A stretch of DNA of 64,000 nt from positions 1 through 64,000 of the forward strand of contig NZ_CAAAIM010000006.1 in NCBI RefSeq assembly GCF_900639985.1, given 5' to 3'. The notes under the pieces are model-generated. The model saw only the letters and a list, made by a program, of their open reading frames with translations. It made no database searches and was not told the DNA's origin. The DNA is from Legionella rowbothamii (GTDB lineage Bacteria > Pseudomonadota > Gammaproteobacteria > Legionellales > Legionellaceae). How positions within the stretch are numbered: position 1 is the stretch's first letter; every line of letters starts with the position of its first letter. Below, in pieces: positions 44,219 through 53,621 of this stretch. A program made the position numbers and the translations under genes.

Positions 44219-44713
44219 ATGAATAACGACAAAGTAAAAGCATTATGCAAGCATTTAGAACAAGAAATTTCTTGGGTTGAGTCACTTAATGGTTTATTAG
44301 CCGAAGAAAAAGGACTTTTGGAAACTCGCCAATATGCTCAAATGGAAGAGTGCGCCAGCAAAAAACAAGACTTATCTAATAAATTAGAGAACAGTGCGAA
44401 GCAGCGTATGGAGATGATTAACTCTACGAACCAAACAGCCAATGCAGCAGATGCCTTAAATGCGTTTCTCAGAGAATGCCCAGAAGCTGAAATAAACTTA
44501 GTAAAAACACTAAATAGCAAACTTGCTCATGCGTTAACTCGTTGTCGCGAACTAAATACCGTAAATGGCCAAGTGATTGCGAATAATCTTTATGTTCGTC
44601 AGGAACTTGTTAATGCCCTCTCAGGGAATAAACCTGATGCAGTGAGTGTTTATAATGCTCACGGCAATTTATCCTCTTCAAACGATACTAATCGACATCA
44701 CGAAGAAGCTTGA
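44219..44713 (+). CDS. flgN: flagellar export chaperone FlgN
   Basis: 164 residues, all helical, with the FlgN pattern: N-terminal amphipathic helices (LEQEISWVESLNGLLAEEKGLLETRQ), a central repeat of similar phase, and RELNTVNGQVIANNLYVRQELVNALSG. It escorts hook-filament junction proteins FlgK and FlgL to the export gate. It sits 14 bases after flgM in the same transcript. Confidence 0.9.
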   Translation: MNNDKVKALCKHLEQEISWVESLNGLLAEEKGLLETRQYAQMEECASKKQDLSNKLENSAKQRMEMINSTNQTANAADALNAFLRECPEAEINLVKTLNSKLAHALTRCRELNTVNGQVIANNLYVRQELVNALSGNKPDAVSVYNAHGNLSSSNDTNRHHEEA

Positions 44714-44729
44714 TTTGAATAACACATAG

Positions 44730-44764
44730 GCTTCTAGGTTGAGTCTTGGACCCAACCTAGAAGC
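44730..44764. repeat. dispersed hairpin repeat, copy D; terminator of flgN and the SDR gene
   Basis: GCTTCTAGGTTG (44730-44741) pairs perfectly with 44753-44764. It carries the family's AGGTTG/CCCAACCT core and lies between convergent genes. Confidence 0.75.
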
Positions 44765-44783
44765 ACGTAGCGTCCCTTACTGC

Positions 44784-45527
44784 CTACCGCATACGTAGTG
44801 CGCCATCTAAACGAATAACTTCTCCATTCATCATTCCATTTTCAATGATATGCCCTACTAAAGCAGCAAATTCCTCAGGTTGGCCAAAACGTTTAGGAAA
44901 GGTCATTGTTGAAATCAAATTATCTTGAACTTCTTGGGGCATATTCAGTAATAATGGAGTACCAATCAATCCTGGAGCGATTGTATTTACACGAATGGCA
45001 AATTGAGCTAATTCTCGTGCAGCAGGCAAGGTCATGGAAACAATTCCCCCCTTTGAAGCACTATAAGCTGCCTGACCTATCTGCCCTTCATATGCTGCAA
45101 TTGATGCAGTATTAATGATAACCCCTCGTTCTTGTGATTTGCTATCCAACTCCAATGTAGACATTGCATGTGCCGCAACTCGCATTACATTAAATGTTCC
45201 AATAAGATTCACGTCAATAACTTGCTTAAACGCAGCCAAAGGCATTGCTCCGTCTTTACCAACAATCCGTTTAGCTGGGGCTATCCCCGCACAGTTAATA
45301 CAAACTCGTGGCACACCAAGTTGAGCAATAGTCTGCTGCATTGCCTCTTCCACGGAGGCATCACTGGTCACATCACAATTAATAAATAAATCGGCCTCAC
45401 TTTGAGGATCTGCTTGTTTATCCCAAATAGCTACTCGCATTCCTCGTTGCTGCAAATACTGAGCACACGCCTTTCCCATGCCTGAAGCACCACCAGTAAT
45501 TAATGCTACTTGATTTGTAAAATTCAC
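44784..45527 (-). CDS. short-chain dehydrogenase, HSD10-like
   Basis: 247 residues. NAD loop ITGGASGMGKACAQYL, NCAG at about 82, catalytic Ser in INTASIAAYEGQ, and YSASK as the Tyr/Lys pair. APGLIGTPLLLNMPQEV is very like type II 3-hydroxyacyl-CoA dehydrogenases, which act in beta-oxidation. The start is GTG with GGAG 12 bases ahead. It may feed electrons toward etfBA-type acceptors, which is an inference from family only. Confidence 0.88.
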   Translation of the reverse strand: MNFTNQVALITGGASGMGKACAQYLQQRGMRVAIWDKQADPQSEADLFINCDVTSDASVEEAMQQTIAQLGVPRVCINCAGIAPAKRIVGKDGAMPLAAFKQVIDVNLIGTFNVMRVAAHAMSTLELDSKSQERGVIINTASIAAYEGQIGQAAYSASKGGIVSMTLPAARELAQFAIRVNTIAPGLIGTPLLLNMPQEVQDNLISTMTFPKRFGQPEEFAALVGHIIENGMMNGEVIRLDGALRMR

Positions 45528-45562
45528 TATAACTTCTCCATTATTATAAACGTGTACTGTAT

Positions 45563-45612
45563 TCCCGAACGAGGGACGTATTAGCGTAGCCTAATACGGG
45601 GATTAAATCTCG
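45563..45612. repeat. small palindromic intergenic element
   Basis: CGTATTAG (45577-45584) pairs with CTAATACG (45591-45598), loop 6, embedded in CCCGAACGAGGGA-type sequence. The flank recalls the CATCCCGAACG motif at 46235. Confidence 0.5.
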
Positions 45613-45661
45613 ACATCCCATATTGCGACTTCGTTTGATACAGACTAGGTTCGAAAGAAAA

Positions 45662-46207
45662 TTAGGACAAAAACTTTTTACTTAACTCTTTAAACTCAGG
45701 TGTGCCGGCCTTTCTTACCCACTCAAAAAATACCATTTCTGATGTAACTAAATGAACACCTGCTTGCTGCATACGTTTCAAACCAAATTTTAAATTGTTT
45801 TTTCCTCGGCTACTAACCGCATCAACAACAACAAAAACATCGAAACCCTGCTCTTTCATTTCCAAAGCAGTTTGCAACACACACACATGGGCTTCCATTC
45901 CGATTAGAATGAATTGTTTTTTATGAAATTGTTTTAAGCGTTGAACATAATTTACATCACTCATGCAAGAAAAATGAACTTTATCAATACATTCTTGCGA
46001 ATCGAAATATTCCTTAAGTGGAGCGACCGTTGCGCCAAGCCCTTTGGGGTATTGTTCACTGACTAAAATTGGAACTGACAGTTTGTGAGCTAGTTTTAAA
46101 AGCCACTCACACTGAGAAATGAGGGACTCGCTGTTCATTACAGCAGGGGTAAGTTTTTCTTGCACATCGATTAATAATAATAATGACTCTTCTTTATTAA
46201 GTAACAT
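45662..46207 (-). CDS. isochorismatase-like cysteine hydrolase
   Basis: 181 residues. Catalytic triad of the family: Asp in LLLIDVQEKLTPAV (14), Lys in DKVHFSC (about 76) and Cys in GMEAHVCVLQTALEM (about 110). It resembles the ISOC1/YcaC-type hydrolases of unknown substrate more than true isochorismatases. Start has a strong AAGGAG site. Confidence 0.88.
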   Translation of the reverse strand: MLLNKEESLLLLIDVQEKLTPAVMNSESLISQCEWLLKLAHKLSVPILVSEQYPKGLGATVAPLKEYFDSQECIDKVHFSCMSDVNYVQRLKQFHKKQFILIGMEAHVCVLQTALEMKEQGFDVFVVVDAVSSRGKNNLKFGLKRMQQAGVHLVTSEMVFFEWVRKAGTPEFKELSKKFLS

Positions 46208-46231
46208 CCCTATCTCCTTAAATAGTTGCTA

Positions 46232-46268
46232 CGTCATCCCGAACGCAGGAGAGCCTGCGTCCAAGATG
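46232..46268. repeat. intergenic palindromic element
   Basis: CGTCATCCCGAACG followed by ACGCAGG (46243-46249), loop AGAG, CCTGCGT (46254-46260). It lies between two minus-strand genes and could stop the upstream transcript. Confidence 0.55.
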
Positions 46269-46299
46269 GTGTGCTTTGGAAGGATGAGGAAAAACTAAA

Positions 46300-47364
46300 T
46301 TATGCTCCAGCAATATCAATAGTTTTCATAGCCACATCCATCTGTTTATTGCCACGCTGTACTGATACAGTGATTTTTTCACCAACCTTAATATCAGTCA
46401 ACAAATTATAGAGTTCATCATAATTATTAACTGAATGACCATTAAGGGCAACAATCACATCACCTATCACCGTGCGTCCCCATGGATCGCGATGAGTGCC
46501 TTGCAAATGCGCTTGTGATGCAGGTGTGCGAGGAAGTACCTCAGCAACCAATATACCCTTGTGGACACCTAAACGATGCGCCACATTAGGTGCAACGCTA
46601 TGAATACCTATTCCCGATAACACAACACGCCCATGCTTGATAATTTGTGACACAATCCGTTGAATATCATCAGCCGGCACAGCAAATCCAATTCCAGCAG
46701 AAGCCCCTGAGCGCGAAAAGATCATGGTATTCATACCGATTAATTGCCCAGCACTATTTAATAAGGGACCACCAGAATTACCTGGATTAATTGGCGTATC
46801 TGTTTGGATCATATTACGAATAGTCACCCCACCAATACCTGGAACTTGTCTACCTAATGCCGAAATAACCCCTTTAGACAAACTGTGATCTAAACCATAA
46901 GGATTACCAATTGCAATAGCCTTTTGTCCCACAATCAAATCAACAAGATGTACGACTTCAAAAGGTTTAAATGATTTTAGCGTGGATAAAGCATTTGGTG
47001 ATTTCACTTGTAATACCGCAATGTCTTTACGTGGCTCAGAACCAACTACTCGTGCAGGAACCGTCATATTCCCCAAAGTAATAGCCAGTTTATCCGCACC
47101 TTTAATTACATGATAATTTGTAACAATATGACCTTGATTATCCCAAATGATTCCTGAACCAGAACCATCAGGAACCTGCATTTTCTTGAATGAATAATGA
47201 TTAGTCACAGTTGCCAAGCGATGAACATAGACCACTTTGGGTGATGCTTGTTGAAATACTTGTACCGTATTCTGTTCATCTGGAAGAAGTGCATTTACAT
47301 TAACGCTGTACGCAGGCACAGCTAAAATAACACCTAAAATAAATCCTAAGCGATGTTGCCTCAT
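46300..47364 (-). CDS. HtrA/DegP-like periplasmic serine protease with one PDZ domain
   Basis: 354 residues from ATG 47364, with GGAG 11 bases ahead; the longer frame would start at TTG inside that site. Signal peptide about 1-25. Protease domain about 40-235 with the triad His in TNYHVI, Asp in RKDIAV and Ser in PGNSGGPLL. One PDZ (about 245-350). With a single PDZ it resembles DegS or plant Deg1 in build, but it has a cleavable-type signal. It degrades misfolded envelope proteins. Confidence 0.9.
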   Translation of the reverse strand: MRQHRLGFILGVILAVPAYSVNVNALLPDEQNTVQVFQQASPKVVYVHRLATVTNHYSFKKMQVPDGSGSGIIWDNQGHIVTNYHVIKGADKLAITLGNMTVPARVVGSEPRKDIAVLQVKSPNALSTLKSFKPFEVVHLVDLIVGQKAIAIGNPYGLDHSLSKGVISALGRQVPGIGGVTIRNMIQTDTPINPGNSGGPLLNSAGQLIGMNTMIFSRSGASAGIGFAVPADDIQRIVSQIIKHGRVVLSGIGIHSVAPNVAHRLGVHKGILVAEVLPRTPASQAHLQGTHRDPWGRTVIGDVIVALNGHSVNNYDELYNLLTDIKVGEKITVSVQRGNKQMDVAMKTIDIAGA

Positions 47365-47481
47365 TGTTGTAATACTCCACAGCAATTATAAAATTGTATG
47401 CATCCCTTTAATGCAAGGAGATTGTATTATACATTGGGCAAAATGTCACCACTTGGCTTAAAAGCACAACTTAATCCTTAG

Positions 47482-48354
47482 TTATAAGGCAAAGGAAACT
47501 GAAGTATTTTTAATCTCACTTCCCTGGCCATTTTGTTCATCAAATACTCGAAGATGTTGGTTAGAGCGTTCTTCAGGATTATTAATGTCATTTTCTACTC
47601 GCTCTACTTCTTGTCTGGCACTATGTTCCACTCGAGTTTGCACCACAGCAATACTAGGTAAGGCATTACCGGCCCCAAAAAATTGCATCAAAAATTGTAT
47701 GGGTGCCATCAGCATGTCTTTAAACGACATGGTACCTGCATCAATAAGCTTCACCGCCACCACCTCTGTATCATCAATATGACGTAAATAAACTTTCTCT
47801 AATAAGGCAGAATGTTGCTTGTAAATATTATCCAAATTGACGTTGCTCGCTTTCTCTTGATTTAACAGATACCGCTCAAAATCGGCATGCGTATCCCATA
47901 ATATAGCCCTTCGCTTTTGTAATAGCTGCAACTCGCTGTCATAAAATGCGATCTTTTTATCAATTGCATCTCTTAATTTATCACAGATTGACTTACGTTC
48001 TGGAGAAACCTCCCCACTAGAAATAATCACCCCAGACTCTTTAATGGTTGCTTGAGCATAACGTTCTATGAGTTCTGTTTTTTTATTTAAAAGCTCTTCG
48101 ATTTGATTATCCAAATACTTAATCGCGTCCTTATTTTCACCAAGCATTTGATAATGTGCTGTAAAACGCTTTTCATTTTGCATTTGCATTCGGATTTTCT
48201 CTAACTCGCTCGCTTCCTGCGCTAATGCCCTACTTTGTGCTTCATCATTTAATTTTTTATCTCTACTTAGTAATAATTGTCTGACAAATGCAGATGCGAC
48301 CATCACTGTCCCAAATACTGCTGCACAAATAAGGCCTATAACCATCGGATCCAT
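47482..48354 (-). CDS. unknown membrane-anchored coiled-coil protein
   Basis: 290 residues, no family recognised. It has one N-terminal membrane helix (about 4-26, VIGLICAAVFGTVMVASAF), then a long coiled coil (about 30-180) with heptads and charged faces. A hydrophobic patch (KDMLMAPIQFLMQFFGAG, about 213-230) and a polar tail follow. It has an AAGGAG site and follows the 48368 gene by 13 bases, so the two form an operon. Confidence 0.65.
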   Translation of the reverse strand: MDPMVIGLICAAVFGTVMVASAFVRQLLLSRDKKLNDEAQSRALAQEASELEKIRMQMQNEKRFTAHYQMLGENKDAIKYLDNQIEELLNKKTELIERYAQATIKESGVIISSGEVSPERKSICDKLRDAIDKKIAFYDSELQLLQKRRAILWDTHADFERYLLNQEKASNVNLDNIYKQHSALLEKVYLRHIDDTEVVAVKLIDAGTMSFKDMLMAPIQFLMQFFGAGNALPSIAVVQTRVEHSARQEVERVENDINNPEERSNQHLRVFDEQNGQGSEIKNTSVSFAL

Positions 48355-48367
48355 AATCCACTCCTTA

Positions 48368-49021
48368 CTAATACAAATGAATCAGTTGAGTATGTATTTC
48401 AACTGCAAAATACTCATTAAACTGATGAAATGAATCAATCAAGGGCCATTGCTCAGATTGATTGCTAATGCGAGTCATTGCGGTTGAAAATATCGGCTGA
48501 TAATAACTTTTAATAAAGGGCTTAATTTCCGTTAAATTAGAAAAGTTCTTCACCATCACAGTGGCATTTTCTTCTAAATTAGATAAGTGTACTCGTTCAA
48601 TTACCTCAACCAGCTCATTTTGACCTTCAGCGGTTGATTTTAACCAATTAAGTAACGCCGTACGGGGTTTGAAGAGTAGTAATTGGTTTCCCTCTTCGAT
48701 GGAAGCCTCCATCAAAATAATATGGTTATGCAATTCAAATCGGAAACAGCAAAGAAAATCTAAAAAATTAGTTTCAATTTCAGAACGAACACTGTCCCCT
48801 AACCACCGAGCAATTTCATGACGGAACATTTCAGGAAAACGCTTTTCTATTTCATTAAGGAGAGCATCATCTGAAGTTTGTTTTGGAATAGTGTAGGCCG
48901 TATTGTCGATTTGCAATAAACGCAGATCGGGTAATTTAACTTCTGGTAATTGAGACGCCAGAAATGATAAAAAAACAGCCGTAGGCTTTAAGACTATTAT
49001 TTCATATGATTTTTGGCGCAT
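48368..49021 (-). CDS. unknown cytosolic protein, partner of the coiled-coil gene
   Basis: 217 residues from ATG 49021 (AAGGAG ahead); an upstream ATG at 49057 overlaps that site region. No family seen. Mixed alpha/beta, no signal or membrane helix. Charged helices (LLNEIEKRFPEMFRHEIARWLGD) and a Phe/Tyr-rich C-terminal third. It is first in a two-gene unit with 47482-48354. Confidence 0.6.
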   Translation of the reverse strand: MRQKSYEIIVLKPTAVFLSFLASQLPEVKLPDLRLLQIDNTAYTIPKQTSDDALLNEIEKRFPEMFRHEIARWLGDSVRSEIETNFLDFLCCFRFELHNHIILMEASIEEGNQLLLFKPRTALLNWLKSTAEGQNELVEVIERVHLSNLEENATVMVKNFSNLTEIKPFIKSYYQPIFSTAMTRISNQSEQWPLIDSFHQFNEYFAVEIHTQLIHLY

Positions 49022-49130
49022 AATTATCTCCTTATCTGTATCTTCTACATAAATCACAAAAAAAAAACCTCTCTGCGATGAATTTTTCTCCGCGGATGAG
49101 GGGACTTTAAATAGTATTAGCTGGTCCTAG

Positions 49131-49171
49131 GAGCAATTTACATTTCGAAACAGTAGAAATGTAAACTGCTC
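49131..49171. repeat. 16-bp hairpin in a divergent intergenic region
   Basis: 49131-49146 pairs with 49156-49171 with one mismatch; 9-base loop. It sits between the divergent starts at 49021 and mutY (49302). Reading to the right it is followed by TTAATAAAA. Confidence 0.7.
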
Positions 49172-49301
49172 TTAATAAAACGATAGACCATGGACCAAGA
49201 GTTCGCGAATTAATTTTAAAATTTTTTCTGCATCGTGTTCAGGTATTAATCATATTAAAATTAAGATATTATCTTGGCTGATTAACTAGACAATGATTTA
49301 A

Positions 49302-50351
49302 GTGAATAAATTACCTGAGCAATTTACCAAGCCTTTGCTTGAATGGTTTGCTAACCATGGGCGCAAAAACCTGCCCTGGCAATTACCACGTAGTCCTTAT
49401 CGAGTGTGGATTTCTGAAGTGATGCTGCAACAAACGCAAGTACAAACAGTTATCCCTTATTTCGAACGTTTTATGGCGCGCTTTCCAAGTATTAACGATT
49501 TAGCTCAGGCTCATGAAGATGAGGTCCTTTCCTTGTGGTCTGGATTAGGCTATTACAGCCGAGCACGTAATCTTCATCATACAGCTCAAATTATTGCTTC
49601 TGAGTATCAAGGGATTTTTCCTAATCAACTTGAACTAGTTCATGCATTACCAGGAATTGGGGCCTCAACAGCAGCAGCGATTTTATCGCAAGCCTTTAAT
49701 CAGCCTACGGCGATTTTAGATGGGAATGTTAAACGAGTTTTAACGCGTTTTTTTGCGATTAAGGGACATCCTGAACAAGCTGCAATTAAAAAACAATTAT
49801 GGCAGCTTGCTGATTCCTGTATGCCTCAAGAGCAATGTGCGGATTACACTCAAGCAATTATGGATTTAGGAGCTACTTGTTGCACCACTAAAAATCCGGA
49901 TTGCCAACAATGCCCAGTACAAGATCATTGCTTGGCATTAAAATATAGAGAGCAACATTTATATCCAACCAAAAAAGTAAAAAAACCAGTACCTGTACAG
50001 CAACAACAACTATTAGTTTTATGTAATGACGAGGACAAAATCTATTTGGAAAAAAGAGGTCCTTCTGGGTTATGGGGTGGTTTGTGGTGTTTACCTAGTT
50101 TAGATGAAGGCAAATGCCCTCTTGATTTTATCAAGATGGAATATGATTTAAACGGCGAATCGCCGCAACATTTAATTGCGTTTAAACATCGTTTTAGTCA
50201 TTTTCTTTTAGAAATAAATGCACTGAGGATTAAAACTAAAGCATTAGGAGCAAAATTGGCTGAGCCTAAAGGCCAGTGGTTTGCAAAAGAACATTTAAGT
50301 TCATTGGGATTGGCTAAGCCGACGAGCAAGATTTTGTCTTTATTAGATTGA
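49302..50351 (+). CDS. mutY: adenine DNA glycosylase
   Basis: 349 residues; removes A paired with 8-oxoG. Catalytic Glu in WISEVMLQQTQV (about 38), HhH HALPGIGASTAAAIL, catalytic Asp in ILDGNVKRVLTR, and the Fe-S cysteines in CCTTKNPDCQQCPVQDHC. The C-terminal NUDIX-like domain (about 230-349) reads the lesion. The start is GTG; no ATG fits. No ribosome site is obvious. Confidence 0.95.
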   Translation: MNKLPEQFTKPLLEWFANHGRKNLPWQLPRSPYRVWISEVMLQQTQVQTVIPYFERFMARFPSINDLAQAHEDEVLSLWSGLGYYSRARNLHHTAQIIASEYQGIFPNQLELVHALPGIGASTAAAILSQAFNQPTAILDGNVKRVLTRFFAIKGHPEQAAIKKQLWQLADSCMPQEQCADYTQAIMDLGATCCTTKNPDCQQCPVQDHCLALKYREQHLYPTKKVKKPVPVQQQQLLVLCNDEDKIYLEKRGPSGLWGGLWCLPSLDEGKCPLDFIKMEYDLNGESPQHLIAFKHRFSHFLLEINALRIKTKALGAKLAEPKGQWFAKEHLSSLGLAKPTSKILSLLD

Positions 50352-50370
50352 TAATAAAATCAACCGCATA

Positions 50371-50448
50371 GGGTGGACTGTAAAGTAAGACCCAGCAAAT
50401 CCCGTCCGCTCTACTCCCAATGCTGAGCTGCTTTACAGCCCAGCTTAC
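50371..50448. repeat. dispersed hairpin repeat, copy E (degenerate)
   Basis: GGACTGTAAAG near 50375 and CTTTACAGCCCAGC near 50431 face each other; 10 of 11 inner bases pair. Contains the family's CTGTAAAG loop and GCCCAGC core. Lies between convergent mutY and the Sel1 lipoprotein gene. Confidence 0.6.
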
Positions 50449-50478
50449 ATTAAAGCAGTACAGATTGTTTTCCCTCTT

Positions 50479-50823
50479 TTAATAAACCTTTGGATTAACC
50501 ACGGGAGTATTCATATTCCCATCCAGCATTCTCGCCGCAACTATAGCATCAGGTTGACCCGCATTTGCCGCAGCGGTGATCCAAAACCACGCTTTTTTAC
50601 GATCCTCGACCACACCCTTACCGTAATAATACATATAACCAACAGCATACTGCGCGTCACGTTGTCCTTTTTTAGCTTCTGGTTTCAAACGTATAAACGC
50701 TGCTCGGTAATTCTCGACACGAAAACTGGTAATACCCTCGCGTAAATTGGTGGTGCTTGTCAGACAAGCAGCTAATGCGGGAATAAACAGTACTACAATT
50801 AATAATTTTAAAGCATGTCTCAT
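50479..50823 (-). CDS. small Sel1/TPR-like lipoprotein
   Basis: 114 residues. A lipoprotein signal ends ALAAC (Cys about 20). Two Sel1-type repeats follow: FIRLKPEAKKGQRDAQYAVGYMYYYGKGV and EDRKKAWFWITAAANAGQPDAIVAARML. Sel1 proteins are protein-binding adaptors; in Legionella several (e.g. EnhC, LpnE) influence host entry, but this one is short and may serve the envelope. It starts 5 bases after lspC. Confidence 0.8.
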   Translation of the reverse strand: MRHALKLLIVVLFIPALAACLTSTTNLREGITSFRVENYRAAFIRLKPEAKKGQRDAQYAVGYMYYYGKGVVEDRKKAWFWITAAANAGQPDAIVAARMLDGNMNTPVVNPKVY

Positions 50824-50828
50824 CTAAT

Positions 50829-51341
50829 CTATTCCCCTTTTAAAGGCTTAGCTACCGGCTCAAAGGTTAATTCATTTTTGGGTAAACTCAAACTTTCCAA
50901 AGCCCCCTGACGCTCAACAAGTACCCCATTAGCAGTAATTCGCTTAATTACTGCATCTCCTGGAATGGTATCGCCTATTTTATAGGTCTTCTCTTCCCCA
51001 TTTGCAGCACGAATAATCACTTGTGAGTCATCCATATTACCAGCAAATAGGATTCCTACCAAAGTAACATTTAACATGGATTTTTTGACGCTACCATCAC
51101 TCAAATCATTGGAAACATAAACACCGAAAAGGGATGCCTTAATAATGGCATCAAAAGAATCATCTTTCTGGGCAATTGGAATCGATCTTCTACCCGTTTC
51201 AGGAGCTACTTGAACTTTAATTGGTGAAAGTCTTAGTGAAAAAAACTCAATAATAATCAATAAAGAAAAAAAGGAAATTAAAGCAATGGCAATCCATTGT
51301 GCATATTTGCCTGACCATAAATAATGAAAATCAACCTTCAT
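50829..51341 (-). CDS. lspC: type II secretion inner-membrane protein LspC (GspC)
   Basis: 170 residues: short cytosolic start, one membrane helix (about 15-35), proline-rich linker, and a GspC homology region (about 62-160) with IIKASLFGVY, LVGILFAGNMDDSQVIIRAANGEEKTYKIGDTI and a VKR-like ITANGVLVERQGALESLSLP. There is no PDZ or coiled-coil C-terminus. GspC links the inner platform to the secretin. In Legionella the lsp genes are scattered, and a lone lspC is in keeping with that. Possible clients in this window are the M28 aminopeptidase and the VWD protein. Confidence 0.85.
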   Translation of the reverse strand: MKVDFHYLWSGKYAQWIAIALISFFSLLIIIEFFSLRLSPIKVQVAPETGRRSIPIAQKDDSFDAIIKASLFGVYVSNDLSDGSVKKSMLNVTLVGILFAGNMDDSQVIIRAANGEEKTYKIGDTIPGDAVIKRITANGVLVERQGALESLSLPKNELTFEPVAKPLKGE

Positions 51342-51550
51342 AGTTTCCTAAACCTTGGATTAAACGCGATTTCCGAATAAGAATCGCATAAAATCAAAAG
51401 AAATCAAAATTATTGAGAACAAAATACTCCAAAAGCCAATAATTAAAGACAAAGGCTTCCATTCACTTTAAATTTAGCATCAATTGGTACCTTGCCTAGA
51501 GTAAATTACCCCACTAGAATACTGACGATGACCTATAAGGAATATATTGA

Positions 51551-52702
51551 ATGAAAAAGAATCACTTCGATACACGAGCTATTCATGCTGGCCAAGAACC
51601 ATGCCCAAGTACCGGCGCAGTAATGACCCCTATTTATGCCACATCTACTTACCGACAAAGTGCGCCAGGAGTTCATCAAGGGTATGAATATTCCCGCACG
51701 CAAAATCCGACCCGCTCAGCTTATGAAGGCTGTATTGCTAGCTTGGAATCAGGTCAACGCGGTTTTGCTTTTGGCTCGGGAATGGCGGCCATAAATACCG
51801 TGATTGACCTGCTCGATGCCGGAGACCATGTGATTGCTACAGACGACCTTTATGGTGGTTCTTTTCGTTTATTCGATAAAGTAAAAACTCGTACTTCCAA
51901 TTTATCTTTTTCTTTTGTAGATATGACTGATGTGCGCAACATTGAAGCTGCAATTACTCCTAAAACGCGCTTAATCTGGGTAGAAACTCCTTCCAATCCA
52001 ATGCTAAAACTAGCTAATTTACGGGAAATCGCAGCGATTGGAAAACGACATAACCTAATTACTGTGGCCGACAATACCTTTGCTACCCCATGGATTCAAC
52101 GTCCAATTGAGTTAGGTTTTGATATTGTAATGCATTCCGCAACTAAATACTTAAATGGTCATTCCGATGTAATTAGTGGTGTCGTTGTTGTTGGCGACAA
52201 TGCCGATCTTATTGAGCGTATGGCATTCTTACAAAACTCCTGTGGAGGCATTGCCGGCCCATTTGATAGCTTTTTAGTGCTGCGAAGCCTAAAAACTCTA
52301 TCCTTACGTATGCAAAGACATTGTGAAAATGCAGAACACTTAGCAAACTGGCTAAGTTCACATCCTAAAGTACGCAAAGTAATCTACCCAGGCCTTGCCA
52401 GCCATCCCCAACACCAATTAGCCAAAGAGCAAATGCAGGGTTTTGGCGGCATGATTTCCATGGTAATCGACGGGGGTATCGAAGAGGCTAAACGCTTTTT
52501 ATCCCGCTGTGAATTATTCACGCTTGCTGAAAGCCTAGGCGGAGTTGAAAGCTTAATTGAACACCCAGCGATTATGACGCATGCCTCTATTCCACCAGAG
52601 CAACGCAAAGCCTTAGGTATTGAAGATGGCTTTATTCGCCTTTCTGTAGGTATTGAGCACGTAGAAGATTTACAATCTGATTTACACAATGCGTTAACTT
52701 AA
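51551..52702 (+). CDS. cystathionine gamma-synthase/lyase-type PLP enzyme
   Basis: 383 residues of the Cys/Met metabolism family. PLP Lys in HSATKYLNGHSD (about 198), Tyr in YEYSRTQNPTRSAYEGCIASLE, and SLGGVESLIEHPAIMTHASIP near the C-terminus. Sequence does not separate MetB (synthase) from gamma-lyase or MetC safely; the motif ESLIEHPA fits MetB/CGL. It is followed by dapD after 94 bases, and both pathways branch from aspartate. Confidence 0.88.
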   Translation: MKKNHFDTRAIHAGQEPCPSTGAVMTPIYATSTYRQSAPGVHQGYEYSRTQNPTRSAYEGCIASLESGQRGFAFGSGMAAINTVIDLLDAGDHVIATDDLYGGSFRLFDKVKTRTSNLSFSFVDMTDVRNIEAAITPKTRLIWVETPSNPMLKLANLREIAAIGKRHNLITVADNTFATPWIQRPIELGFDIVMHSATKYLNGHSDVISGVVVVGDNADLIERMAFLQNSCGGIAGPFDSFLVLRSLKTLSLRMQRHCENAEHLANWLSSHPKVRKVIYPGLASHPQHQLAKEQMQGFGGMISMVIDGGIEEAKRFLSRCELFTLAESLGGVESLIEHPAIMTHASIPPEQRKALGIEDGFIRLSVGIEHVEDLQSDLHNALT

Positions 52703-52796
52703 GAAACAATTACGCCATCCAAAATATATGCGGCATCCTGAATATAGTAAGGGATGATGGGCAGGGGTAAATATCTTATCTTTATAGGAAAAACAT

Positions 52797-53618
52797 ATGC
52801 ATACGTTACAAACCATTATTGAACAAGCTTTTGAACAGCGCCAGACCTTGTCCATGAATACTGCAACTCCCGAGCTCATTGCGGCAGTAAATGAAGTACT
52901 TTCTTGCCTGGATAGTGGCCAGTACCGCGTTGCAGAAAAAATAAATGGTGACTGGGTTGTGCATCAATGGATTAAAAAAGCCGTCCTTTTATCATTTAAA
53001 TTATTTCCTAACCAAATTGTCGATGCCGGATTTTGTCAGTTTTACGACAAAGTCCCGCTAAAGTATCAAGGTTATAGCGAAGCGCAATTTCAGCAAACTG
53101 GTGTCCGCGTTGTACCTCATGCGATGGTGCGCAAAGGAGCTTATATTGCTAAAAACAGTATCTTAATGCCCTCCTATGTGAATGTTGGCGCCTATATTGA
53201 TGAGGGCGTAATGGTTGATACTTGGGCGACCGTAGGTTCCTGTGCGCAAATTGGTAAGAATGTTCATCTTTCCGGAGGTGTTGGAATTGGTGGCGTATTA
53301 GAACCCTTGCAAGCAAATCCAACCATTATTGAAGATAATTGCTTTATCGGGGCGCGTTCCGAAGTGGTGGAAGGGGTCATTGTAGAGCGCAATTCCGTAC
53401 TATCCATGGGTGTCTATCTAGGGCAAAGTACTAAAATCTACAATCGCCTGACTGGAGAAATTACCTATGGCCGCATTCCTGAAGGTTCCGTAGTTGTTGC
53501 CGGAAGCTTACCCAGCGAAGATAAAAGTCATAGCCTGTATTGTGCAGTAATTGTAAAACAGGTGGATGAAAAAACGCGGGCGAAAGTGAGTATTAATGAA
53601 TTACTAAGAGCAAACTAA
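52797..53618 (+). CDS. dapD: tetrahydrodipicolinate N-succinyltransferase
   Basis: 273 residues; succinylates THDP in the DAP/lysine pathway. N-terminal helical domain, then a left-handed hexapeptide helix (about 105-215: [57 protein letters not shown]). C-terminal [20 protein letters not shown]. Three bases before dapE. Confidence 0.96.
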   Translation: MHTLQTIIEQAFEQRQTLSMNTATPELIAAVNEVLSCLDSGQYRVAEKINGDWVVHQWIKKAVLLSFKLFPNQIVDAGFCQFYDKVPLKYQGYSEAQFQQTGVRVVPHAMVRKGAYIAKNSILMPSYVNVGAYIDEGVMVDTWATVGSCAQIGKNVHLSGGVGIGGVLEPLQANPTIIEDNCFIGARSEVVEGVIVERNSVLSMGVYLGQSTKIYNRLTGEITYGRIPEGSVVVAGSLPSEDKSHSLYCAVIVKQVDEKTRAKVSINELLRAN

Positions 53619-53621
53619 ATT

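Noticed and set aside
45650..45665. GGTTCGAAAG as a tRNA T-loop
   Set aside because: No acceptor or anticodon stems pair around it.
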